Shown here one piece after another: positions 35,516 through 43,931 of a stretch of DNA of 64,000 nt. The notes under the pieces were generated by a model. The model was given only the letters and a program-made list of their open reading frames with translations. It was not told the DNA's origin and ran no database searches. This DNA is from Sphaerotilus microaerophilus (lineage in GTDB: Bacteria > Pseudomonadota > Gammaproteobacteria > Burkholderiales > Burkholderiaceae_C). The stretch is from positions 3,162,001-3,226,000 of the forward strand of contig NZ_AP025730.1 in the NCBI RefSeq assembly GCF_023734135.1, written 5' to 3'. Position numbers and translations under genes: made by a program. Position 1 is the stretch's first letter, and every line of letters starts with the position of its first letter.

Positions 35516-36829
35516 TCAGCGGGTCTGTGACAGGTGATTCAGGAGCCGATCTGCCAGTGCCTCTTCCGCGATTGCCCTGCCACGCTTGTGCATCGCATGG
35601 GCCAGTCGGGCGTCCCAAAGGGCTGTCGCTTCGGGGCCAGTCATCGCAAGGTTTGAGCCGCTGGTGGTGAGCGTGGCGGCTTCGTAGTCGGCTGTCCCCA
35701 TACACCAGGGCTCAGTGCCGGGGTGGCTCAGCAACTGGTTGATGATGCGCAGGCCGGGCCAGTCGAAGTCCGCGTGGCAGCGCAGGCGTGCGCCGCACTG
35801 TGACAGTTGCTGCAGCAGCGTTCGTTGGGCTGCGGCTGGCATGCCGTCGGTGCACACCAGCGGGGCGCACTGCGGACCCAGTCGGTCGGCCGCAATGGCC
35901 AGCAGGTTGGGGTTTTCGCAGACGTAGACGGTGCGTCCGGCCACCGCCCAGGCCGGTGCGTGGCGCAGCAGCCAGCGCAGCGAGAGGTAGGCCGGCTCGC
36001 CCGGCTGCCAGGTCAGGGCGCCCGAACCCGTGGGGCTGGGCAGGTTGAGCACGAGCACCGGTCGGGCCAGCTCATTGACCAGCACGCCGGCGCGGGCCCA
36101 CAGGTCGCGGCTGCGCTCGGGGGCTGGTGCGGCCGGGTCTGTGGCCTCTTCCTGGGCGGGGCTGTCAGTTTCTGTACCAGGGTCACCGGCGTCGCTGGAC
36201 CGTGATGCGGCGAGCGTTGCTGGCGCATGTCGCCACGCCGCCAGCACCAGCGTGGCCACCGGGCGGCCGTCGTCCAGCGCATGGGCATCGCCCAGGGTCT
36301 GGGCGGCCAGTTGCGCGCGCGGCAGGCCTGGGGCAGGCAGACGCTGGAGCACCGCATCGGCCTGGGCGAGCAGGGCAGATGCGGCAGCGCAGTCCTGGTG
36401 GGCCAGGCGCTTGAGCAGGCCCGCAGCGCTCGTCGTGACCAGCCAGTCTCGGAGCCTGGCGTCTGCCCGCGGCTGCGCCAGCAGTGCCTGCCAGGCGGTC
36501 TGCGCCGCAGCGCGCTCGGCGGACCGGTCGGTGAGCGGCCCGTCCAGCTGCTGCAGCGCGTCGTGCAGCGATGTGGCGATGCCAGCGTTGCGCAAGGCGA
36601 GGTCGAGCTGCGCCAGATCCAGCCGCAACGAGCGGGCGCTGCTGGCCGGGCGCCCGCTCAGCAGCGCCAGGGCTTCGCGCTCGGCGCCGTGCAGGTCGCC
36701 CAGGTGCAGCACCCCGCCGGCCGCGCCGCCGCGCTCATAGTGGCGGCGCAGGCGCGCACGCAGCGCGGCCAGGGTGTCGCCGCCCAGCAGGCGCTGCAGG
36801 CGCGGGTCGATGGTGGCGGGCTTGCGCAT
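35516..36829 (-). CDS. jetD: Wadjet JetD-like Toprim nuclease (TIGR02679/DUF2399)
   Basis: 437 residues, starting at MRKPATIDPRLQRLLGG. It has an N-terminal helical region, and a C-terminal Toprim-like nuclease with the Glu of VYVCENPNLLAI (near 300) and the DxD of CHADFDWPGLRI (near 352). JetD is the subunit that cleaves plasmid DNA held by the SMC complex. It starts 16 bases after the jetC stop and ends the operon. A Ser/Asp/Glu-rich linker near 215-245 is less conserved. Confidence 0.88.
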   Translation of the reverse strand: MRKPATIDPRLQRLLGGDTLAALRARLRRHYERGGAAGGVLHLGDLHGAEREALALLSGRPASSARSLRLDLAQLDLALRNAGIATSLHDALQQLDGPLTDRSAERAAAQTAWQALLAQPRADARLRDWLVTTSAAGLLKRLAHQDCAAASALLAQADAVLQRLPAPGLPRAQLAAQTLGDAHALDDGRPVATLVLAAWRHAPATLAASRSSDAGDPGTETDSPAQEEATDPAAPAPERSRDLWARAGVLVNELARPVLVLNLPSPTGSGALTWQPGEPAYLSLRWLLRHAPAWAVAGRTVYVCENPNLLAIAADRLGPQCAPLVCTDGMPAAAQRTLLQQLSQCGARLRCHADFDWPGLRIINQLLSHPGTEPWCMGTADYEAATLTTSGSNLAMTGPEATALWDARLAHAMHKRGRAIAEEALADRLLNHLSQTR

Positions 36830-36845
36830 GCAGCGCTGTCCGAGC

Positions 36846-39800
36846 TCAGGCGTCCTGCGCCGCCAGCGGTGCAAAGCGCCGGTCGGGGTCGTCCTCGCGC
36901 CGGCGAGCGTGCCCGTCCCAGGTCCAGCGCGACACATGCACCGCATCCACGCCCTCGCGGCGCTGCAGCTGGGCGATGGCCACGCCGGGCAGCTCGGCCG
37001 AGCAGGCCCATTCGCGCTCGCTGGTGATGACGAAGTCCAGATCGAACTCGCGCACCAGTGCCCAGCAGTGGGCGCGCGCGGCGTCGTCGATGCCGGCAAA
37101 GGCCTCGTCGAGCAGCACCAGGCGTGGTGCGATCGCGCTGCCGGATTGGCTGTAGAAGCTGGACACGGCGGCAAACAGCGGCACGGTCAGCCCCAGTGCG
37201 CGCTCGCCGCTGGAGGCCGGGCCTGACAGCGGGCGCCACTGCCCGTCCTGCCAGCGCTGGACGCGAAAGCGGTGCCAGCGCCGGTAGTCCAGCGCGCGGG
37301 CGAGTTGTTCGAGCAGGCTGCCACCCTGCTCGGCATCGGCGCGGGCACGCTCGGCGGCGATGCGCTGCTGCAGCATCTCGCCCACCACGCGGCGGTCCTC
37401 GGCGCTCCAGAGGTCGGCACTGGTGTGCAGCAGGCGCTGGCGCGCAACGGCCAAGCCCACCGGGGCGCCGTCGGTGCCGCCCTCCGGCGCGGTCTGCCAT
37501 TGCAGGCGAAAGCGCACGCCGGTGGAGGTGGGGCGCTTGTGCAGTTCGTCGTTGACGGCGCCCACCTGGCGCTCGGCCTCGCGCAGCAGCTTCTGCACCG
37601 CGGCGGCGATCTCGGCCTGCAGGTGGTTCTCCATCACCTCGCGTTCCCTCGCGGTGAGCATCTCGACGCGCTGGGCGATCTCGCCGGCCAGGTGCAGGCC
37701 CAGCTGGTCGGGCCGCTCGGGTCGGTTGCGGTAGACGATGTGGACCACCATGCCCCAGTCGCTGGTCTCGGCCTGGGCCTGCTGGCCTAGCGCGGTGAGG
37801 GTGCGGCCGAGTTCGGTGTAGTCCCTGGACACCTCATTCTGCAGACGGGTCCAGGCCTCGTCGTCGTCGCGCACGGCGCTCAGGGCCTGCTCGGCGCGGC
37901 GCGCCAGGTTCAGCGCAGGCTCGATGGTCCAGGCCGCGTTCAGCGGTGGGGCCTCCAGGTCCGGCAGCGCGATGGCCAGCAGGCCAGTGGCGGCAAAGCC
38001 CTGCCACTGAACAATGGCCTGCTGGCGCGCGCCGCCGCGCTCGTCCAGCCGGGTGGCGGCTGCCTGGCTGCGCTGTTCGGCGCGGGCGCGCGCCTCGCCG
38101 GCCTGGCGGCGTTGCTCGTGCTGCTGCCTGAGTTGTGCCTCGCCATCCTGCACGGCCTGCCGTGCCTCGGTCAAGCGCCGCCGCACGGCGTCGACCTCGG
38201 CGCCGACGGACTCCAGCAGCGTTTGCCAGCTGATGTGCGCTTGCTCGGCCAGCGTGGCACGTTCGGCAGCCTGCTCGGCGGCGTGCCGGGCGTCGGCGGC
38301 GGCCTCCTGTTCGCGCGCTTGCTGCTGCGCCTGTTCGGCCAGCGCGTCACGCCACTCGCGCGCGGCATGGGCCAGGGCGTGGATCTGCTCGCCCAGGCGC
38401 TGTGCGGCCCGGGCGATGCCCTGCAGGGCGCTGCGCTCGGGCGGCAGGGCCAGGTCCTCGGCATCGTGTGCCAATGCCTGCCGGGCCTGCTCCCAGGCCT
38501 GCGCGGCCTCGCGCCAGCGCTGGTCGGTCTGGTCCAGCCGCGTACGGGCGGCCAGCAACTCGCGCGCGCTGGCGGCGGCCTCGGCGTGGGCGCTGCGCAG
38601 GGCGTCATCGGCTGGAGCCTGCTGCCATTCCTGCGCGGCCTGCAACTGCGCGGCGTCGAGCCGCATCTGGCGCTGCTGCAATGCGGTGGCCGTGTCGGCC
38701 AGCGCGGCCAGCCGGGTGGCGATGTCCTCCAGCCGGCGCGCACGTGCGGCGGCACGGGCGGCGTAGCCGATGAACTCGGCGCCCGGCTTGGACCAGGCAC
38801 CGGCCAGTGTGCCGAGGCGGAAGCGCCCGACAGGCGACAGCCAGGTCTCGGCGCTGCCAGCGTCGTGCGCGGTGCAGGCCACGCCTTGCAGCAGGCGTTC
38901 CACCAGGGCTGGCGCCACGATGGTGGCACTGCCGGCGTCGTCGGCGCTGGCGGTCGGGGTCAGCCACAGGGCCAGCGAGTCCGGCCGGGCAGCCCGCTCG
39001 CGCCATTGCGTGTCGTGAACGAGGGGCACGCCGTCTGTGCCCAGCAGTGCACCGTCGGGCGTCACCCAGGCATCCAGCAGGCCGGCGGCCTGCAACGCGG
39101 CCTCCAGGCCGGCGCGCTCGCTGGCCGGCACCTGCGACTGGAAGTCCACCAGCTGCCACAGCGGTGCACCGGGGCGCTCGCTGCGCCCTGGCACATCGCG
39201 CCAGGGCGCAGCGGTGGGTGCAGCATCCTCGCCCAGCGCCAGGCGTTCACGCTCGGCCTGCAGGGTGTCGCGTTCGGCTTCCAGCGCCTGCTGTTCGGCC
39301 CGCAGCGCGGCGCGGTCCTGCGCCAGCCGCTGTACCGCTGCCTGCTGGGCCTGCTGCAGGGCGGTTCGCGCCGGGTTTTCGCCCTCCAGGTTCAGCGTCC
39401 AGGTGCCGAGGGCCAGCAGTGCCGCGTCGGCATCGGGGCAGTGCAGCTGGCGCAGGCCGTCCAGATGATGTTGCCAGGCCTGGACGAGCGCGTCGGCCTG
39501 GGTGTTCACCGCTTCGTCGGCGCTGGCGCGGCGCTCGGCGGCCGCGTCGGCTTCGTCGCGGCACAGGTCGCGCTGCTCCTGCACGCGGGCATGGGCCTCG
39601 GCCGCGCGGTCGCTGGCGTCGCAGCGCTGCAGCAGCACGTCGATCTGCTCGCGGCGTGTGCTGACGGCACGTTGCAGCTGCTGGCGGTCGGCATCGAGTG
39701 CGGCCGGCGCCAGCGCTGTCGGGTCGCTGGTGCTGGCCAGCGGGCTGGGGCTCAACATGGCACCGAGCCCGGCCTGCCCGGCGACGTGGGCGGTGGCTTC

Positions 39801-41075
39801 GCGCTGCGTGGCCAGGGCCTGCGCCGCGCGCGTGCTGGTGGCGGCGCGCTGCTGGTGGGCCTGTTGCTCGCGCGTGTGGCGGGTCTCGGCCTCGCGACGC
39901 GCACCTTGTGCGCGGGCGGCATCGTCCTGGAGGCGACGCGCATCGTGCTCAGCCTTTTCCAGCTGCCGGGCGCTGGCCATGGCCGGGTCGCTTTGCAGCG
40001 CCTCCTGGCGCGTGCGGGCGGCCTGCAGCGTGGCCTCGGCCTGCGTGAGCAGCTCGTTGGCGGCCGCCTCGGTGGCCTGGGCCTGCGCCTGTGCCGTGCG
40101 GCTGTCGTTGAGCTCCCGGCTGGCGTTGTCGTAGGCGGTCTGGGCGCTGCGCAGCTCGCGGGCCTGGCGGCGCGCGCGGGTGGCGGCGTAGCGCTGGTAG
40201 CGCTGGCTGAACTGGCTGACCGCGCGCTCCAGCGCCTCGTACTCGGCCAGCTCGCGGCGGTACTCCTCAAGCTGGTTGAGCGCGTCGGCCACGTCGGCCA
40301 GCAGGTCGGCGCTCAGCGGCGGCAGCGCTTCGGTCAGCGCGTTGGACAGGCTGGCCTCATCCGGCTTCTTCGACAGCTGCGGCTGGCGCAACTGGATCAG
40401 CGTGTCCATCAACGCGCCGTAGCGCTCCACGCCCAGGTGGAACAGCCGCTCGTCGACCGCGCGGCGGTACTCGGTGGCGTTGGGAAAGAGCTGGCCGCGT
40501 GCCGGCGCTGCCGCGGCGTCCAGCGCGTCGCGCAGGCGCTCGCGGGTGAGCACCACGCGGTTGGCACCGATCAGCCACAGGTCCTGACCGATGCGGCCAC
40601 CCGCGGGCCCGCCTTCCAGCAAGAAAAACCAGCTGTCGACCTGCGCACGCGCGGCCGCCGCCGACAGCCCGCAGCCCAGCGTCAGGTACTGCGGCGCGCC
40701 GTCCTCGCCCAGCCGGCCCAGCTCCAGCCAGCAGTAGCCCATGCGGCGCTCATGCCGGCCCAGCAGCAGGTTCCAGGCCATCTTCTTGCCCGGATCGCCA
40801 TCGGGCTCGATGCGCGAGGGCTTGAGCTGCGCGTCGAACAGAAAGGGCAGCGTCAGCGACAGCACCTTGGACTTGCCGGTGCCGTTGTTGCCGCGCAGCA
40901 GCAAATGCCCGTCGCGGAACCAGAACTCCTCGCTGTCGTAATGGAACAGCTCCACCAGCCCCAGGCGCAGCGGTTGCCAGCGCGTGCGCGCGGGCAGGGG
41001 CAGGGCGGGGCGGTCTGCGTGATCGTTGCGGTCAAGGCGGTCTGCCCTGGCCAGCGGGTCGGTGGTGATGCTCAT
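36846..41075 (-). CDS. jetC: Wadjet JetC-like SMC ATPase (TIGR02680)
   Basis: 1409 residues. Walker A LRGNNGTGKSK near residue 63, then the long central coiled coil rich in Ala/Arg/Gln/Glu (about 280-1050) interrupted by a hinge-like globular segment (near 600-760, PWRDVPGRSERPGAPLWQL). The C-terminal half of the ATPase has the signature SSGERALGLTVP near 1287 and Walker B RLVLLDEAFAGID near 1312. This is the SMC/Rad50-type motor of Wadjet, which loads on circular DNA. I set the start at 41075, four bases after the jetB stop. It is the third jet gene of the operon. Confidence 0.92.
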   Translation of the reverse strand: MSITTDPLARADRLDRNDHADRPALPLPARTRWQPLRLGLVELFHYDSEEFWFRDGHLLLRGNNGTGKSKVLSLTLPFLFDAQLKPSRIEPDGDPGKKMAWNLLLGRHERRMGYCWLELGRLGEDGAPQYLTLGCGLSAAAARAQVDSWFFLLEGGPAGGRIGQDLWLIGANRVVLTRERLRDALDAAAAPARGQLFPNATEYRRAVDERLFHLGVERYGALMDTLIQLRQPQLSKKPDEASLSNALTEALPPLSADLLADVADALNQLEEYRRELAEYEALERAVSQFSQRYQRYAATRARRQARELRSAQTAYDNASRELNDSRTAQAQAQATEAAANELLTQAEATLQAARTRQEALQSDPAMASARQLEKAEHDARRLQDDAARAQGARREAETRHTREQQAHQQRAATSTRAAQALATQREATAHVAGQAGLGAMLSPSPLASTSDPTALAPAALDADRQQLQRAVSTRREQIDVLLQRCDASDRAAEAHARVQEQRDLCRDEADAAAERRASADEAVNTQADALVQAWQHHLDGLRQLHCPDADAALLALGTWTLNLEGENPARTALQQAQQAAVQRLAQDRAALRAEQQALEAERDTLQAERERLALGEDAAPTAAPWRDVPGRSERPGAPLWQLVDFQSQVPASERAGLEAALQAAGLLDAWVTPDGALLGTDGVPLVHDTQWRERAARPDSLALWLTPTASADDAGSATIVAPALVERLLQGVACTAHDAGSAETWLSPVGRFRLGTLAGAWSKPGAEFIGYAARAAARARRLEDIATRLAALADTATALQQRQMRLDAAQLQAAQEWQQAPADDALRSAHAEAAASARELLAARTRLDQTDQRWREAAQAWEQARQALAHDAEDLALPPERSALQGIARAAQRLGEQIHALAHAAREWRDALAEQAQQQAREQEAAADARHAAEQAAERATLAEQAHISWQTLLESVGAEVDAVRRRLTEARQAVQDGEAQLRQQHEQRRQAGEARARAEQRSQAAATRLDERGGARQQAIVQWQGFAATGLLAIALPDLEAPPLNAAWTIEPALNLARRAEQALSAVRDDDEAWTRLQNEVSRDYTELGRTLTALGQQAQAETSDWGMVVHIVYRNRPERPDQLGLHLAGEIAQRVEMLTAREREVMENHLQAEIAAAVQKLLREAERQVGAVNDELHKRPTSTGVRFRLQWQTAPEGGTDGAPVGLAVARQRLLHTSADLWSAEDRRVVGEMLQQRIAAERARADAEQGGSLLEQLARALDYRRWHRFRVQRWQDGQWRPLSGPASSGERALGLTVPLFAAVSSFYSQSGSAIAPRLVLLDEAFAGIDDAARAHCWALVREFDLDFVITSEREWACSAELPGVAIAQLQRREGVDAVHVSRWTWDGHARRREDDPDRRFAPLAAQDA

Positions 41076-41079
41076 GGGG

Positions 41080-42366
41080 TCAGAACAGATCGCTCTGGGC
41101 CGTCCGCGCCGCGGGCGTGGTGCGCACTTCGGTGTCGCCCAGGGCGTAGCGTGCCAGGGCCGGCAGGGGGCGTACCTGTGCGGCGGTGCGCTCCACCAGC
41201 CGCAGCTGCGCCAGCCGTTCCAGCGCGCAGCGGGCCAGCTCATGCTCGGCGCCTTCCTCGCGCGCGGACCTGCGCCAGTAGCGGCCGTAGCGTTCGCGCA
41301 CGCCGGCCAGGAAGGTGGCGATGTCGGCCTCGGCCACCGGCCGCGCGGTGTCGTCGGCACGCAGCCGCTCGGCCAGGTGTTCGGCCACCAGCAGGGTGGC
41401 GTGCGCGTCCGTGCCCTCGGCCGGCATGGCCACGTCGGTGAGCTCGCCGTCCTCGTCGACCAGGGCCAGGCCTTCGGCACGCTGCTCGGCGGCCAGGCCG
41501 GTGGCCTCGCACAGCCGGGCGGCCATGGCGCCGCGCTGGTTGACGAAGTAGGCCCGCTGGGCCTCGTCGAGCGTGTCGAGGTAGACCACCGGGTCGTCCA
41601 GCAGGCGGCGCGCCAGGTGGTGGCGCAAGGCCGTGCGCTGGCCCTCGTCGCTGTCGGGCACCTGTTCGTTGACCAGCGAGGCCAGGCGCTCGTCCAGCGT
41701 CACCGGCGCCTGCTCCGCCGCCCAGGTGGACGGGCCGCGCACAGCGGCGAGCAGGCCGGCCAGCACGCGGCGCTGGACGTCGTACAGGGCGTCCGCGCCC
41801 TCGCCAGCGCCGGCCGTGCTGTCGCGCGCGTAGCTTTCCTCATCGCCCGCCACGCGTTGGAGGATGCCCAGCGCCAGCAGGCTGCGGCACACGGCCACCA
41901 GCTCGCGGCGCTCGTGCACGACGGTCAGCGTGAATTCGAAGCCGCGCGACTTCAGCAGCGGGTCTGCCGCCAGCGCCAGCAGCCGCTCGCCCAGCAGGCG
42001 CAGGGTGATCTGCGCCTCGGCACGCTCCAGCACCGCACAGGCCAGGCAGAGCAGCACGTAGCGGCGCCGCTCGTAGCCGACCAATCCGCGGCTGGCATCG
42101 CCCAGATCGGCCGGGCGCTTGTACAGGCGGGCACAGTCGCGTTCCACGTGCAGCGGCCAGCCGGTCTCGCGCGCAAACCAGGTGCGCAGCTCGTCGGCAT
42201 GCCGGCGCACGGCCGCAAACTCGGGGTGAGTGGCCGTCATCAGCGGCGTCATCAGCAAGGCCCGCAGCGCGCGGCAGCGCTCCTCGTCACGGTGCAGGCT
42301 TTGCTGCAGGGCGATCGTTCGGGCTGGCGTGCGCACCGCCGCGATGGGCGCGATGGGCGCGTTCAT
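41080..42366 (-). CDS. jetB: Wadjet JetB-like protein (TIGR02678/DUF2398)
   Basis: 428 residues, soluble. Features that fit the family are LLMTPLMTATHPEFAAVRRH near the start, then GYERRRYVLLCLACAVLERAEAQITLRLL (near 100) and winged-helix-like segments through GRYWRRSAREEGAEHELA near the end. JetB is the KITE-like partner bridging JetA and the SMC heads. Its start overlaps the jetA stop by four bases (ATGA). The order A-B-C-D is conserved here. Confidence 0.88.
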   Translation of the reverse strand: MNAPIAPIAAVRTPARTIALQQSLHRDEERCRALRALLMTPLMTATHPEFAAVRRHADELRTWFARETGWPLHVERDCARLYKRPADLGDASRGLVGYERRRYVLLCLACAVLERAEAQITLRLLGERLLALAADPLLKSRGFEFTLTVVHERRELVAVCRSLLALGILQRVAGDEESYARDSTAGAGEGADALYDVQRRVLAGLLAAVRGPSTWAAEQAPVTLDERLASLVNEQVPDSDEGQRTALRHHLARRLLDDPVVYLDTLDEAQRAYFVNQRGAMAARLCEATGLAAEQRAEGLALVDEDGELTDVAMPAEGTDAHATLLVAEHLAERLRADDTARPVAEADIATFLAGVRERYGRYWRRSAREEGAEHELARCALERLAQLRLVERTAAQVRPLPALARYALGDTEVRTTPAARTAQSDLF

Positions 42367-43931
42367 GTTCCGTCCTTCACCGCGGTGATGGTGAGCATGT
42401 GGTCACGACCGGCCAGTATGCCGGCGCTCGTGCGGATCTCGGCATGGCTGCCCCGCGCCAGCGGCTCCAAGCGGATGCGCAGCAGGCCGTCGCCGCTCAG
42501 GCGTTCCACGGCGGCATCCGGGTGGGCCTGCGCGGCCAGTGCCTCGCCCAACAGCGCGAGGAACAGGCTGAAGGCATGGGTGTCCAGCCCCTGCGGCCCG
42601 TCTGGCGTGCACAGCTGCGACAGCCGCGTGGGCTGCCCGTTGGCCAGTCGCTGGCGGGCCGCTTCGATCTGGCGGTGCTCCTCCTGCAACTGGGCGGCCA
42701 GCAGGCGGCGCTCCTCGTCGCGCACCTGCACGCGCGGCAGCGCGCCGCGCGGCGCTGCCTCGCCGTACTCGCGCAGCCTCGGGTGGATGCGCAGCGCGGG
42801 CGCCGCCGCCCACGGCGTGCTGGCCGGAAGCTCCTGTGCACCGGGTTGCCGTGCGGGGTCGAGTGCAAAGTGGCGCGCCGGCTGCAGTGCCAAGGCCGCG
42901 CGCGCCAGGCGGTGCGCCTGATCGTCGTCGGCACAGGCGGCGAACCAGTGCGCCAGCATGCGGAAGTCTGCCGAGCGGTCACTGCGCCCGCTGCGCCGCT
43001 CGTTGAGCGCGGCCACGGCCGCCAGCAGTTGCGGGATGGCTGCGCGGGCCTTGGCGCGCAGGAGTTCGGCCTGTGGCGGCTCGTGCCGATCGGCCACGAA
43101 CCAATGGCGCAGGCCATGCCAGCGCTCGCGCCAGTCGAGCAGGCCGCGGGTGAGTGCGTCGCGCTGGCCAGCCTCGTCACCCGGCGCGGCGTCGCGCGCT
43201 TCGCGCTGCACGGCCAACTCGAGCAGAGTCTCGATGCGCGACGCCAGCGCCACGATGCGCCGGGCGATGCCGCCGGAGCGCCCGACCAGGTCGCCGATGA
43301 AGCGCTCGAGGTAGTCGATCAGCCGGCGCTTGTAGGCCAGCACCGCCTCAGCGTCGGCCTGCTGCAGTTCGATGCTGCGGGCGATGCCGGCCATGAAGGC
43401 CTGGGCATTGTCAGCCAGGCCCTCGAACACGCGCACCAGGTCGCGCAGCGTGGCGTGCACCTTGGCAGCGTCCGGTGCGTTGTCCTCCGCCAGCGCCTGC
43501 AGCGTCTCCAGCAGCTGGGCAATGTCCTCCAGCGCCACGGTCTGCAGCTCGGCGCGGCGCGACAGCGTCTGGGCAAAGGTCTGCAGGGCCGCCTCGACCG
43601 CCTCGCCGCCCTGCGACAGGCGGTACAGGTACTTGGCACGGTAGAAGTCGGCGATGCTGGCCACGCGTGTCGTGTCGGGCTGTGACTCCAGATTGCCCCA
43701 TTCGGTGAGCTGATTCAGCGCGGTCTGCAGTTCCTCCAGCCGCGGCGGTGCGGGCAGGGCGTCCCAGCGGCCCTCGGCCAGCAGCTCATCCGGCCGCAGG
43801 TGCAGGCGGAACTGGCGCTTGGCGGCGGCAAAGGCGTCCATCACGGCGCGGTACAGCGCCGCCTTCTCGGCGCTGACGTGGCGAAAGAGTTCGGCCTGCC
43901 GGCGCGCCGGCAAGGGGGCGACCATCGTCAT
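42363..43931 (-). CDS. jetA: Wadjet JetA-like protein (TIGR02677/DUF2397)
   Basis: 522 residues from the ATG overlapping the YhaN stop (TGATG-type coupling). The family pattern is ELFRHVSAEKAALYRAVMDAF near the start, then ALNQLTEWGNLESQPDTTRV and SIADFYRAKYLYRLSQGGEAVE (near 90-120). The rest is helical, ending in a winged-helix-like tail. JetA is the kleisin-like subunit closing the SMC ring. Translational coupling to yhaN is the odd point: Wadjet operons usually begin with jetA. Confidence 0.88.
   Translation of the reverse strand: MTMVAPLPARRQAELFRHVSAEKAALYRAVMDAFAAAKRQFRLHLRPDELLAEGRWDALPAPPRLEELQTALNQLTEWGNLESQPDTTRVASIADFYRAKYLYRLSQGGEAVEAALQTFAQTLSRRAELQTVALEDIAQLLETLQALAEDNAPDAAKVHATLRDLVRVFEGLADNAQAFMAGIARSIELQQADAEAVLAYKRRLIDYLERFIGDLVGRSGGIARRIVALASRIETLLELAVQREARDAAPGDEAGQRDALTRGLLDWRERWHGLRHWFVADRHEPPQAELLRAKARAAIPQLLAAVAALNERRSGRSDRSADFRMLAHWFAACADDDQAHRLARAALALQPARHFALDPARQPGAQELPASTPWAAAPALRIHPRLREYGEAAPRGALPRVQVRDEERRLLAAQLQEEHRQIEAARQRLANGQPTRLSQLCTPDGPQGLDTHAFSLFLALLGEALAAQAHPDAAVERLSGDGLLRIRLEPLARGSHAEIRTSAGILAGRDHMLTITAVKDGT

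Noticed and set aside
38112..41441. Open frame of 1109 codons antisense to jetC
   Set aside because: Mirror of the Ala/Arg/Gln-rich coiled coil; no motif of its own.
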